A stretch of 64,000 bases of DNA from Nocardioides xinjiangensis (GTDB taxonomy: Bacteria > Actinomycetota > Actinomycetes > Propionibacteriales > Nocardioidaceae), in NCBI RefSeq assembly GCF_017916455.1, contig NZ_JAFMSY010000003.1:62001-126000 (forward strand), read 5' to 3'. A program made the translations under genes and the position numbers. Shown here piece by piece: positions 31,671-40,667 of the stretch; positions within the stretch are counted from its first letter, which is position 1, and every line of letters starts with the position of its first letter. The notes below the pieces were generated by a model. That model saw only the letters and a program-made list of their open reading frames with translations, made no database searches and had not been told where the DNA came from.

Positions 31671-32855
31671 ATGCATGCCGAGCCCGCCGCCGGGGCACCG
31701 GGTGCGATGGTCGCTCTCCTGCAGCACGGGCCCACGCACCGGTCGTACGGCGACCTGAGCGACGCCGAGGTCGAGCAGCTCGGCCGGGACCTCGACGCCC
31801 TGCGCGAGCAGGTCCTCGCCAGTCGCGGGGCGCGCGACGCGGCGTACATCCGCCGGCTCATCGCCGTCCAGCGGTGCCTGGAGGTGGGCGGGCGCGTCGT
31901 GCTCCTGGGCAGCCGCAGCCGCACGGCCTGGTGGCTGGGCACGGCCTCGCTCACCCTGTCGAAGGTGCTCGACAACATGGAGATCGGCCACAACGTCCTG
32001 CACGGCCAGTGGGACTGGATGCGTGATCCGCGCATCCACTCCTCCACCTGGGACTGGGACCACGCCTCGGCGCCGGAGCAGTGGCGACGCGCCCACAACG
32101 ACCGGCACCACGTGAACACCAACGTGCTCGGCAAGGACAACGACCTCGGCTACGGCATCATGCGCGTCGACGAGGCCCAGGAGTGGGAGCCGCGCCACCT
32201 GGCGCAGCCGCTGTGGAACCTCGTCAACGCCTGCATCTTCGAGTACGGCATCGCGATGTACGACCTCGACTTCGGTGACGCGCTGAGGTCGCGCAAGGGG
32301 CTGTCCCCGCAGCTGCGGCGCGAGCTGCGCACCACCGCCCGGCGGGCGGGCCGCAACGCCTTCCGCGACTACGTGCTGCACCCGCTGCTGTCGGCGCCCA
32401 CCGGCTCGGCGCGCAGCACGCTGACCGCCAACCTCGTCGCCAACCTGGCCCGCAACGTGTGGAGCCACTCGGTCATCATGTGCGGTCACTTCCCCGAGGG
32501 CGTGGAGACCTTCGAGGTCGCGGAGATCGACGAGCACGAGACCCGCGGGCACTGGTACCTCCGGCAGATGCTGGGCTCCGCCGACGTGTCGGGACCGTGG
32601 CTGCTGCACGTGCTGTGCGGCAATCTGTCGCACCAGATCGAGCACCACCTCTTCCCGGACCTGCCCAGCAACCGCTACCGCGAGATCGCCGGACCCGTGC
32701 GCGAGCTCTTCGCACGGCACGGGCTGGCCTACCAGAGCGCGCCGCTGCTGCGGCAGGTCGCCAGCGCGTGGCACAAGGTGCTGCGGCTGTCCCTGCCCCC
32801 GCGACCGGGCGGGGCGCATGCGGGAGCCCGCCAGGGGGCACCCGTCCCGGCGTGA
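31671..32855 (+). CDS. Membrane fatty acid desaturase (acyl-CoA/lipid desaturase)
   Basis: A 394-residue desaturase with the three histidine boxes that bind the diiron centre: HNVLHGQWDWM (near 108), HNDRHHVNTN (near 143) and HQIEHHLFPDLP (near 322). It introduces a double bond into membrane fatty acyl chains, a typical response to cold or envelope stress. The N-terminal extension (about 60 residues) is soluble. ATG at 31671 has GGGAGGA upstream. It is divergent from the envelope stress operon and overlaps the YbdK-type gene downstream by 4 bp. Confidence 0.92.
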   Translation: MHAEPAAGAPGAMVALLQHGPTHRSYGDLSDAEVEQLGRDLDALREQVLASRGARDAAYIRRLIAVQRCLEVGGRVVLLGSRSRTAWWLGTASLTLSKVLDNMEIGHNVLHGQWDWMRDPRIHSSTWDWDHASAPEQWRRAHNDRHHVNTNVLGKDNDLGYGIMRVDEAQEWEPRHLAQPLWNLVNACIFEYGIAMYDLDFGDALRSRKGLSPQLRRELRTTARRAGRNAFRDYVLHPLLSAPTGSARSTLTANLVANLARNVWSHSVIMCGHFPEGVETFEVAEIDEHETRGHWYLRQMLGSADVSGPWLLHVLCGNLSHQIEHHLFPDLPSNRYREIAGPVRELFARHGLAYQSAPLLRQVASAWHKVLRLSLPPRPGGAHAGARQGAPVPA

Positions 32856-33991
32856 CAGCGATTCCCACGGGGGTGCCGCAGGAGATGGATCGGGTGCGGG
32901 TGCCGGAGTACCGGCCTGGCGGGGAGCTCACCGTCGGGGTCGAGGAGGAGCTGATGCTCGTCGACTCCTCGGGGGAGATGCTCGGTGCCGCGGCCGGCGG
33001 GCTCGTGGCGTCGCTGAGCGCCCAGCCGCTCGACGGCGGCGTGGTCACGGGGGAGGTCTACGTCGACCAGGTCGAGCTGAACACCCCGGTGTGCACCAGC
33101 GCCGAGGAGGTCTGGCGGTCGCTGCGGCTGCTGCGCGGCTGCGTGGCCGCCGGCGGCGCCCGGCCGCTGGCGGCGGGCGTGCACCCGAGCGCGGCGCTGG
33201 GCGGCGCGGTGCTGGCGTCCTCGCCGCGCTACGACCGCATCCTCGACGAGTACGCCGGCCTGCTGCGCACCCCGACCGCGGCGCTGCAGGTGCACGTGGC
33301 GCTGCCGGACCCGGAGACCGCCATGCTGGCCTACCGCGGCCTGCGCCACCAGGTGCCGCTGCTGCGTGCCCTCGCCGCCGGGTCGCCGTACTGGCACGGC
33401 GTCGACTCGGGGCTGGCCTCCAGCCGGTCGGCGATCCTGCGGTCCTACCCGCGGACGACGGTGCCGCCCCTGCTGCGGAGCTGGGAGGAGTACGTCGAGC
33501 GTACCGAGGCGCTGCTCGACGCCGCCGAGTCCCCCGACCACACCTACGTCTGGTGGGACGTGCGGACCCGGCCGCTGCTCGGCACGATCGAGGTGCGCGT
33601 CATGGACGCGGTGCCGTCGCTGGCGGCGGTCGCCGGCCTGACCGCGCTGGTGCAGGGCATCGCGCGGCGCGCCGTCGAGGCCCCCGACTCCGTCGACCTC
33701 TCCGACGAGGTGCTCGCGGTCAACGACAGCCGGGCCTGCCGCCACGGGCTCGAGACCCGGGTGCTCGACGTCGACCTGACCATGCGGCCGCTCCGCGAGG
33801 TGGCGGTGCGGGTCCTCGCCGACGCACGCGTCGCTCTCGCGGGCGACGGGCTCGACGGGCCGCTCGACGCGGTCGAGTCCATGCTGGTCGGGCCACCGGA
33901 GCCGGAGCGCCAGCGCGCGGTCGCGCGCCAGGGCGGCCTGCCGGCACTGCTCGCGGACCTCGCCGCCCGCACCGCGGACCTGGACGGCTGA
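32852..33991 (+). CDS. YbdK-type carboxylate-amine ligase (glutamate-cysteine ligase family 2)
   Basis: A 379-residue GCS2-family ATP-dependent ligase. Recognisable segments are LTVGVEEELMLVD, EVYVDQVELNTPVC, SSPRYDRILDEYAG, VHVALPDPETAMLAYRGLR, SPYWHGVDSGLASSRSAILR, and WWDVRTRPLLGTIEVRVMD. YbdK has weak gamma-glutamylcysteine synthetase activity; actinobacteria usually make mycothiol, so the true substrate is open. GTG at 32852 overlaps the desaturase TGA; an internal ATG at 32885 is the alternative. Followed by an amidohydrolase gene. Confidence 0.9.
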   Translation: MTAIPTGVPQEMDRVRVPEYRPGGELTVGVEEELMLVDSSGEMLGAAAGGLVASLSAQPLDGGVVTGEVYVDQVELNTPVCTSAEEVWRSLRLLRGCVAAGGARPLAAGVHPSAALGGAVLASSPRYDRILDEYAGLLRTPTAALQVHVALPDPETAMLAYRGLRHQVPLLRALAAGSPYWHGVDSGLASSRSAILRSYPRTTVPPLLRSWEEYVERTEALLDAAESPDHTYVWWDVRTRPLLGTIEVRVMDAVPSLAAVAGLTALVQGIARRAVEAPDSVDLSDEVLAVNDSRACRHGLETRVLDVDLTMRPLREVAVRVLADARVALAGDGLDGPLDAVESMLVGPPEPERQRAVARQGGLPALLADLAARTADLDG

Positions 33992-33995
33992 CCCG

Positions 33996-35114
33996 GTGTA
34001 CGCCGACCACCTCGTGCAGCCGTGGTACGACCGGCTGCTGGCGGAGCTCCCCGACGCCCAGGTCCTGGACCCGCACACCCACGTCGGCGACCGCGACCCG
34101 AGCGGCGTCACCGCGAGCGTGGAGGAGCTGCTCGGCGCGGTCGACGCCGCCCGGGGCCGCGCGCTGGTCTTCCCGCTGTCCGAGCCAGACGGCTACCGCA
34201 TCGCGAACGCCGCCGTCCTCGACGCCGCGCTGCGCAGCGAGGGGCGGCTCAGCGCGCTGGTGCGCGTCGTCCCGGACGAGGTGGACGCGGTCGAGGGCCT
34301 GCTCGACGCCGGCGCGCGCGGCCTCAAGCTCCACCTCTCGAGCGACGATGTCGACCTCGCCGACCAGCGCCTCGAGCCGGTGTTCGCGATGGCCGACGAG
34401 CGCCGCCTCCCGGTCGTCGTGCACGCCGGTCCCGAGGTGGACTCGATCGGGAGGGCGGTGCTCGACGCCTGCGAGCGGTGGCCCGGGGCGCGCATGGTGC
34501 TGGCGCACTGCGCGCTCTCCGACCTCGGCCGCCTGCACCCGCACGTGACCGACGTGCCGCACCTGTTCTTCGACACCTCGTGGTGGACGCCGGCACACCT
34601 GCTGGCCCTCTTCCGGCTGGTGCCGCCCGGGCGGGTGCTCGGCGCGAGCGACCTGCCGTACAGCACGCCGGTCAACGGCCTCCTCTCGGCGGGCCGGTGC
34701 GCCTGGCAGGCCGGCCTGGACCCCCGGCAGGTCGCGTCCGTCCTCGGCGGGCAGGCCACGCGCCTGGTCGACGGGCTCGACCCCCTCGAGCTCGGTCCGC
34801 CGCCGGCGCGCGAGGCCCGGGAGGTCGGGCCGTTCCTCGAGGCGGCCTCGAGCAACCTGCTGGCGGCGCTCGAGGCGATGCAGCGCGGCCTGGACCCCGA
34901 GGTGCCCCTGACGGTGGCCCGCCACGCCTGCGACGTGCGCCCCGACGACCCCGACGCGGACGTCCTGGCCTCGGTGCTGCAGCTGCTCGACCTCTACGAG
35001 GAGCACCACGAGCGCCTGCAGCGGCGCAACACCTTCAGCCCCGGCTGGGACCTGGTCTCCGCGGCTGCGGTCGTGGCGCGCACCCCGGCGGCGCCGCTCC
35101 CGGACCGCGCCTGA
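33996..35114 (+). CDS. Amidohydrolase family (Amidohydro-rel/TIM-barrel) protein
   Basis: A 372-residue metal-dependent hydrolase of the Amidohydrolase_2 type. Metal-ligand motifs include VLDPHTHVGDRDP (HxH), GLKLHLSSDDV, VVHAGPEV, LAHCALSDLGRLHPH and LGASDLPYSTPV with the late Asp. It follows the YbdK-type ligase by 4 bp and ends the desaturase-ligase-amidohydrolase run, so it might hydrolyse a ligase product. GTG start. Substrate unknown. Confidence 0.87.
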   Translation: MYADHLVQPWYDRLLAELPDAQVLDPHTHVGDRDPSGVTASVEELLGAVDAARGRALVFPLSEPDGYRIANAAVLDAALRSEGRLSALVRVVPDEVDAVEGLLDAGARGLKLHLSSDDVDLADQRLEPVFAMADERRLPVVVHAGPEVDSIGRAVLDACERWPGARMVLAHCALSDLGRLHPHVTDVPHLFFDTSWWTPAHLLALFRLVPPGRVLGASDLPYSTPVNGLLSAGRCAWQAGLDPRQVASVLGGQATRLVDGLDPLELGPPPAREAREVGPFLEAASSNLLAALEAMQRGLDPEVPLTVARHACDVRPDDPDADVLASVLQLLDLYEEHHERLQRRNTFSPGWDLVSAAAVVARTPAAPLPDRA

Positions 35115-35141
35115 CCGGCGACTGGTCCCGCGGCGACGGGA

Positions 35142-37799
35142 TCACTGGCCGACGGGCTGGGCCGCCAGCACCGCGGCACGCCGCCGCGCGTCGAGCGCGG
35201 ACGACCGGCGCGAGAGCCGCTCGTCGAGGAGCCCGGCGGCCTCGGAGGTCCGCCCCGCCATCGCGAGCGCGTGGATCAACGTGTCCTCGACGACCTCGCG
35301 CTGCGCCCTGCTGCCGCCCAGGGGGACCATCGTGCGCACCACGCCCCCGAGGGCCGCCGACGCCGCGTTCCAGCGCTCCTCCACCACGTGCACCAGGCCG
35401 GTGCACAGGGGAGCGACGACGTCGCGGAAGACGCGGTCCTCGCTGCGGGCGGCGAGGTCGGCGAGGTCGGTGAGCGCTGCCGCGTCGCGGTCCGCGGCGA
35501 GCAGCACGGCGGCGTGCATCGCGGCGAACGGGGTGGGCGGGGCCGTGAGCCACTCGCGGGGCGCCCGCTCGCGGACGTCGGCGACCGGGAGGTCCCCGGT
35601 CCAGGCGCCGGTGACGTGCCCGCGCCACAGCAGGGAGCCGCTGTCGACCACGACGCGGCTGCCGCTGACCAGCGACGGCGCCAGCTCGCGCAGGTAGCGC
35701 CGCCGGACCGCGTCGACGTCGTCCTGCATCAGCTCGTGGAGAGCGGCGTGCCACGAGAAGTGCGAGCGGTGGTTGGCCTCGGGGCCCCGGCTGCGGATCC
35801 ACTCGTCGAGCCAGGCCAGGCCCGCGTCGTGCTCACCTGTCTCGTAGAACACGTGCGCCCGGGCGTGCACGGCGTGGCCCGAGGCGGGCTCGACGGAGAG
35901 GGCGTAGGCGGACAGGTCCTCGGCCTCGGCCCAGCGCTCCTGGTCCTGGCGCACGAACGCCAGCTGGCCGGCGTACCACCAGTCGTCGCCGTAGGAGCGC
36001 CCGAGCGACTCGACCAGCTCGGCGGTCTGCGGGCCGCTCGTGAGGCCGCCGAACGCGACCGTCGGCACGGCCACGCTCACGGCGAGCGCGTCGCGCGGGA
36101 AGAGGCGCACGTGGCGCAGCAGGGCCGCCGCGCCGGTGGCCTCGTCGGAGCGCAGGCGCGTGGTGACCGCGTCGAGGAACGACGACTCGCGGTCGTCGAG
36201 GTGGCGGTCGGAGGCAGCGCGGTGCGCCGCCTGCAACGAGGTGCGCCAGTGGGAGTTGGTGCCCCACTCGTGCCCGAGGAGGGCGAGCGCCGCGTGCGCC
36301 TGGACGAACCCACCGTCGGCGGCCACCGCGTCGGTCAGGCCCTCCTCGACGCCGTCCTGCAGGCGGAGCAGGCGGCCGAGGGCGGCGTTGTAGCGCTCGG
36401 CGGCCTCGGGGCTGGTCGAGAGCGTGAGCCCGTAGGGGTCGACCGGGCGGCGGCGGGACTCACCGTGCATCGAGCGGCTCACGATGCGGGCGACGTCGTA
36501 GGCCTGCTCGCGGATCTCGGGCATCGCCGTCGACTCCCACAGGTTGCCGCGTCGCAGGGAGCCGACGGCGAGGAACGGCAGGGTCGCCGGCAGCGTGCCG
36601 ACGATCCGGCCGTCGTCGGCGGTGTCGATGCCGAGCCCCGCTGGGCCGGGACGGACCAGGCCGGTCTGCGCGAGCCGGCTCAGCAGCGGGTCGCCGGCGA
36701 TGGAGCCGACCGGGCCGGTGCAGTTGACGACCGCGGCCACGCGCAGCGTGGTGCCGTCGTCGAGCGTCACGCGCAGGGCGCTCGCGTCGGGCTGGACCGC
36801 AGTGATGGTGCCGCGGTGCCGTTCGAGGCGGCCGGCGGCCGCGATGGCGTGGAACCGCCGAGCCGTGGCCGGGGCCATCCGGTGACGGTGCACGTCCCAC
36901 GACCGGGCATCCTCGGCGAGGAACCGGCGCTTGTCGGCCTCCGACAGCCCGCGCCACAGCTGGGCGGTGACCGGGCGCAGGCCGTCGACGGCCGCGCGCC
37001 AGTCGCCGGTCGCCTCGACGGTGTCCTCGACGTGCGCGCCGAGCGTGGCGCGCAGCGTGTCGAGGTCCTGCGTGCGGGTGATGCCGGGCGGCGGGGGCAC
37101 CGGGGGCGTCGTCGGCAGCACGTGGGCGCGCGGCACGGCGTCGGTGCGCGAGACGACGTGGATCGTGCGGTCGGGACGGTCGGCGCTGATCGCGAGGTCC
37201 ACCATGGTGAGGCCCGACCCCAACATCAGCACGTCGCCGACCTCGGGGATCGGCTGCGTCCACGGGTCTGCGACGAGGCGCGGGTCGTCGGCCAGCGGGG
37301 GCGGGGCCCAACCGGTGCCGGGGCGGCTGCCCGTGGCCAGGACGACGGCCCGCGCCTCCAGGCTGTCGCCGTCGGAGAGCTCGACCAGGAACTCCTCGCC
37401 GGAGGCGGCGATGTCGACGACCTCCGCTCGGCGGCGCACGAGCCGGGCGTTGCCGGGGTACTCGGTGGCGGTGGTCAGCAGGCTCTCCACGTAGCGGCCG
37501 AACACGGCGCGGGGCGCGAAGTCGTGGGGCTGGAAGCGCGGGTCGTGGTGGTTGCGCAACCAGCGCAGGAAGTGCTCGGGGTCGCGCGGGAACGCGCTCA
37601 TGCCGGACGCCGGCACGTTGAGCAGGTGGCGGTCGTCCGCGGTCGAGTAGGCCTGGCCTCGACCCGTGGTGGGCGCCGGGTCGACGAGCTCGACGCGGAA
37701 GCGGGAGGAGAGCGCGGTGACGAGGTGGGTCGCGACCAGCGTCCCGCCCGCTCCGGCCCCCACCACGACGACCCGGCAGTCACCCTCGTTCGTTCCCAT
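35142..37799 (-). CDS. FAD/NAD(P)-binding protein fused to a TPR-38-like domain
   Basis: An 885-residue fusion. Residues 1-450 are a COG4529-type FAD/NAD(P)-binding module (VVVGAGAGGTLVATHL at residue 11; RGQAYSTADDRHLLNVPA; LMLGSGLTMVDLAIS; AAVVNCTGPVG). From about residue 455 the sequence resembles the tetratricopeptide-38 family (YNAALGRLLRLQDG, WRTSLQAAHRAASDRHLDDRE, SGHAVHARAHVFYETGEHDAGLAWLDEW). Such proteins are usually separate, so this joins a flavoprotein to a helical-repeat scaffold. ATG at 37799 has GGAGAAAGG upstream. It lies 22 bp after a GNAT gene and is likely cotranscribed. Confidence 0.8.
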   Translation of the reverse strand: MGTNEGDCRVVVVGAGAGGTLVATHLVTALSSRFRVELVDPAPTTGRGQAYSTADDRHLLNVPASGMSAFPRDPEHFLRWLRNHHDPRFQPHDFAPRAVFGRYVESLLTTATEYPGNARLVRRRAEVVDIAASGEEFLVELSDGDSLEARAVVLATGSRPGTGWAPPPLADDPRLVADPWTQPIPEVGDVLMLGSGLTMVDLAISADRPDRTIHVVSRTDAVPRAHVLPTTPPVPPPPGITRTQDLDTLRATLGAHVEDTVEATGDWRAAVDGLRPVTAQLWRGLSEADKRRFLAEDARSWDVHRHRMAPATARRFHAIAAAGRLERHRGTITAVQPDASALRVTLDDGTTLRVAAVVNCTGPVGSIAGDPLLSRLAQTGLVRPGPAGLGIDTADDGRIVGTLPATLPFLAVGSLRRGNLWESTAMPEIREQAYDVARIVSRSMHGESRRRPVDPYGLTLSTSPEAAERYNAALGRLLRLQDGVEEGLTDAVAADGGFVQAHAALALLGHEWGTNSHWRTSLQAAHRAASDRHLDDRESSFLDAVTTRLRSDEATGAAALLRHVRLFPRDALAVSVAVPTVAFGGLTSGPQTAELVESLGRSYGDDWWYAGQLAFVRQDQERWAEAEDLSAYALSVEPASGHAVHARAHVFYETGEHDAGLAWLDEWIRSRGPEANHRSHFSWHAALHELMQDDVDAVRRRYLRELAPSLVSGSRVVVDSGSLLWRGHVTGAWTGDLPVADVRERAPREWLTAPPTPFAAMHAAVLLAADRDAAALTDLADLAARSEDRVFRDVVAPLCTGLVHVVEERWNAASAALGGVVRTMVPLGGSRAQREVVEDTLIHALAMAGRTSEAAGLLDERLSRRSSALDARRRAAVLAAQPVGQ

Positions 37800-37821
37800 G
37801 CGCGCCCCTTTCTCCAGTGAA

Positions 37822-38448
37822 TTACTCGACTAAGGGTAGCGCAGTCGGAGTGGGACGGCGCATGACGACCCGCGGGAAGCCCGCCGAGGTGGCCTGCGTC
37901 TCCATCGCGAAGGAGAAGCCGGCGTCCTCGAAGAGCTTGCGGGTGCCGACGTAGGCCATCGTGAGGTCCACCTTCGCGCCGCGGTTGTCCACGGGGTAGC
38001 CCTCCACCACGGGAGCGCCACGCTGGCCGGCGTAGGCCACGGCGCCCCGCAGGAGGACGTGCGAGATGCCACGACCGCGGTGCCCCGGGCGGACGCGGAT
38101 GCACCACACCGACCAGGCGTCCTGGTCGTCGACGTGCGGGATCTTCGTGGACCGGGCGTAGGGAAGCTCCGCCCGCGGAGCCACGGCCGCCCAGCCGACG
38201 ACCTCGGTGCCGTCGTAGGCCAGGACGCCCGGCTTGGTGGGCCTGCGCGTCAGCGCCTCGACGTAGGCCTCCCGCGCCGGCCCGGACAGCTCGCGGTTCT
38301 CCCGGGCGGGGATGCGGTGGCTCAGGCACCAGCACACCGTGGACGTGGGGTTCTTCGGACCCAGCATCGTCCGCACGTCGGCGAAGCGCGCGTGGTCGGC
38401 CGGGACGACGGTGACGTCGCCGGACCTGGCGAGGGGCGTCGGGGCCAT
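37822..38448 (-). CDS. GNAT family N-acetyltransferase
   Basis: A 208-residue acetyltransferase. The acetyl-CoA P-loop reads VRPGHRGRGISHVLLRGAV (near residue 117), preceded by a beta strand WSVWCIRV. The C-terminal half contains VGTRKLFEDAGFSFAME. A distinctive TVCWCLSHRIPARENRELSG segment is shared with a group of actinobacterial GNATs. Its substrate is unknown. The flavoprotein-TPR fusion follows after 22 bp. Confidence 0.88.
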   Translation of the reverse strand: MAPTPLARSGDVTVVPADHARFADVRTMLGPKNPTSTVCWCLSHRIPARENRELSGPAREAYVEALTRRPTKPGVLAYDGTEVVGWAAVAPRAELPYARSTKIPHVDDQDAWSVWCIRVRPGHRGRGISHVLLRGAVAYAGQRGAPVVEGYPVDNRGAKVDLTMAYVGTRKLFEDAGFSFAMETQATSAGFPRVVMRRPTPTALPLVE

Positions 38449-38498
38449 GCGGCCACGCTAGACCCGCCCAGCGACGTCCGGGGCTGTTGAATGTCGCC

Positions 38499-39200
38499 AT
38501 GACGACGGGGATGAGGAAGATCGGCCTGCTGGGCGGCATGAGCTGGGAGAGCTCGGCGCTCTACTACACCGTGCTCAACGAGGCGGTGCGCGAGCGGCTC
38601 GGCGGCTACCACTCGGCGCGCGTGGTGTTGTCGTCGGTGGACTTCGCCGAGGTCGAGGCGATGCAGGCCGCGGGGGACTGGGAGTCGGCGGGGGCGCTCC
38701 TCGCAGCCGAGGCCGCCGCGCTGCAGGCGGCCGGAGCCGAGTGCCTCGTGCTCTGCACCAACACCATGCACAAGGTCGCCGACGCCATCGAGGCCGCCAC
38801 GGACGTCCCGCTGCTGCACATCGTCGACGTCACCGCTGCGGCGATCCGTGCAGCCGGGCTGTCCCGCGTGGCGCTCCTCGGCACCCGGTTCACGATGGAG
38901 CAGGCGTTCGTCCGCGACCGGCTGGCCTCGCAGGGCGTCGAGGCGCTCGTCCCGGTGGGGGAGGACCTCGAGCTGGTGCACGCCGTGATCTACGACGAGC
39001 TGGTCCACGGCGTGGTGCGCGCGGAGTCGCGGGCGGCGTACGTCGACGTGGTGGAGCGCCTCGTCGCCGCCGGGGCGGAGGGCGTGATCCTCGGCTGCAC
39101 CGAGATCGAGCTGCTCCTGCGACCGGAGGACGTCGACGTGCCGGTCTTCGCCACGACGCGGCTCCACGCCCTGGCGGCGCTCGACTTCGCCCTCGGCTGA
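38499..39200 (+). CDS. Aspartate/glutamate racemase family protein
   Basis: A 233-residue Asp/Glu racemase-fold protein with the two catalytic-type cysteines C86 (LVLCTNTMHK) and C200 (LGCTEIELLL) and the N-terminal IGLLGGMSWESSALYY. This pattern is typical of broad-specificity amino-acid racemases of the YgeA type. ATG at 38499 is chosen; an in-frame ATG at 38511 and a TTG at 38487 are alternatives. It precedes cydA but is not overlapping. Substrate is uncertain. Confidence 0.9.
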   Translation: MTTGMRKIGLLGGMSWESSALYYTVLNEAVRERLGGYHSARVVLSSVDFAEVEAMQAAGDWESAGALLAAEAAALQAAGAECLVLCTNTMHKVADAIEAATDVPLLHIVDVTAAAIRAAGLSRVALLGTRFTMEQAFVRDRLASQGVEALVPVGEDLELVHAVIYDELVHGVVRAESRAAYVDVVERLVAAGAEGVILGCTEIELLLRPEDVDVPVFATTRLHALAALDFALG

Positions 39201-39228
39201 CGGCTGCTGGGTCACCGCTGACGGCCAT

Positions 39229-39240
39229 ACCACCCGTGGT
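39229..39240. promoter_or_regulatory. Palindrome ACCACCCGTGGT upstream of cydA
   Basis: Perfect 5-bp arms around CC, 11 bp before the cydA GTG and followed by GCTAGG. Likely an operator for a redox or oxygen regulator of cydAB; no regulator gene is adjacent. Confidence 0.35.
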
Positions 39241-39251
39241 TTGCTAGGGAC

Positions 39252-40667
39252 GTGGACCCGACGTGGCTCGACCTGGCGCAGGTGCCCTGGGCCGCCGAGC
39301 CCGCCGGCCTGCTGCCCGCGCGGCAGCAGATGGCGCTCTCGCTCGGGTGGCACATCATCCTCGCCTGCTTCGGCGTGGCGTTCCCCGCGATGATCCTGGT
39401 GGCGCACTGGCGCGGGGTCTACCGCGGCGACGAGGTCGCCCTCGGCCTGGCGAGGAGGTGGGCGAAGGTCAGCGGCGTGCTGTTCGCGATCGGCGCCGTC
39501 TCGGGCACGGTGCTGAGCTTCGAGATGGGCCTGCTCTGGCCCGGCCTGATGGGTCCGTTCGGCGACGTGCTGGGACTGCCGTTCGCGTTCGAGGGCCTCT
39601 CCTTCTTCGTCGAGGCGATCTTCCTCGGCCTCTACCTCTACGGCTGGGGGCGCATCCCCCCGAAGCGGCACCTGCTCATGCTCGTGCCGATGGCCCTCGC
39701 CGGGGTTGTCGGCACCTACTGCGTGATCTCCGTCAACGCCTGGATGAACATGCCCGTCGGGTTCGCCATCGAGGGGGGCGAGGTGGTCGACGTCGACCCG
39801 TGGGCGGTCCTGTTCAGCTCCGGCGCCCTGCTGCAGTTCGCGCACATGTGGGTCGCTGCCTACATGGTGGTCGGCTTCGTCGTCGCCGGGGTCTACGCCG
39901 CCGGCATGCTGCGCGGGCGCCGCGACCGGCACCACCGGCTGGGGTTCACCCTGCCGTTCGTGTTCGCCACGGTCGCCGCGCTCGTCCAGCCCCTCATCGG
40001 GCACGTGCTGGGACTGCGGATCGCCGACACCCAGCCGGCCAAGCTGGCGGCGTTCGAGCTGGCCACCGAGACCGAGAGCCCCTCGCCGCTGCGGCTGGGC
40101 GGGCTGCTCGTGGACGGCGAGGTGCGCTGGGCCCTCGACATCCCGCGCCTCGGCTCGATCATCGCCCGCAACTCCTTCACTGAGCCGGTGCAGGGGCTCG
40201 AGACCATCCCGCCGGCCGACCGGCCACCGGTGAACGTCACCCACGTGGCGTTCCAGACGATGGTCGGCATCGGCACGCTCCTGGCCGTGGCCGTGCTCGT
40301 CTACTGGTTCGCGCGCTGGCGGGGACGCGACCCCCTGGCGAACCGGTGGACGCTCCGCGCCGCCGTGGCCGCCGGTCCGCTGGCGGTGGTGGCCCTCGAG
40401 GCGGGCTGGATCGCGACCGAGGTGGGCCGCCAGCCCTGGGTGGTCTACGGGGTGCTGCGCACCGAGGACGCCGCGGGCGACAATCCGCAGGTGTGGATCC
40501 TGCTGGCCGCCACGGCGACGCTGTACGCCCTGCTGACGGTGGGTGCCGTGGTCGTGCTGCGCTCGATGGCTCGACGGTGGCGAGCCGGCGAGCAGGACCT
40601 CCCCAGCCCCTACGGGCCCGAGGCCGCGGCCGCCGGCGGTGGCCGGCGGGCCGACGACGCGTCGTGA
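39252..40667 (+). CDS. cydA: Cytochrome bd ubiquinol oxidase subunit I
   Basis: A 471-residue CydA with nine predicted transmembrane helices. Family landmarks are RQQMALSLGWHIILACFGVAFP, FAFEGLSFFVEAIFLGLYLYGW, VSVNAWMNMPVG-like VISVNAWMNMPVGFAI, and the C-terminal GWIATEVGRQPWVVYGVLRT. The Q-loop is short, as in the cyanide-insensitive oxidase-like group. It reduces oxygen at the cytoplasmic membrane, using quinol. cydB overlaps by 4 bp (GTGA). cydCD assembly genes are not adjacent. Confidence 0.95.
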   Translation: MDPTWLDLAQVPWAAEPAGLLPARQQMALSLGWHIILACFGVAFPAMILVAHWRGVYRGDEVALGLARRWAKVSGVLFAIGAVSGTVLSFEMGLLWPGLMGPFGDVLGLPFAFEGLSFFVEAIFLGLYLYGWGRIPPKRHLLMLVPMALAGVVGTYCVISVNAWMNMPVGFAIEGGEVVDVDPWAVLFSSGALLQFAHMWVAAYMVVGFVVAGVYAAGMLRGRRDRHHRLGFTLPFVFATVAALVQPLIGHVLGLRIADTQPAKLAAFELATETESPSPLRLGGLLVDGEVRWALDIPRLGSIIARNSFTEPVQGLETIPPADRPPVNVTHVAFQTMVGIGTLLAVAVLVYWFARWRGRDPLANRWTLRAAVAAGPLAVVALEAGWIATEVGRQPWVVYGVLRTEDAAGDNPQVWILLAATATLYALLTVGAVVVLRSMARRWRAGEQDLPSPYGPEAAAAGGGRRADDAS

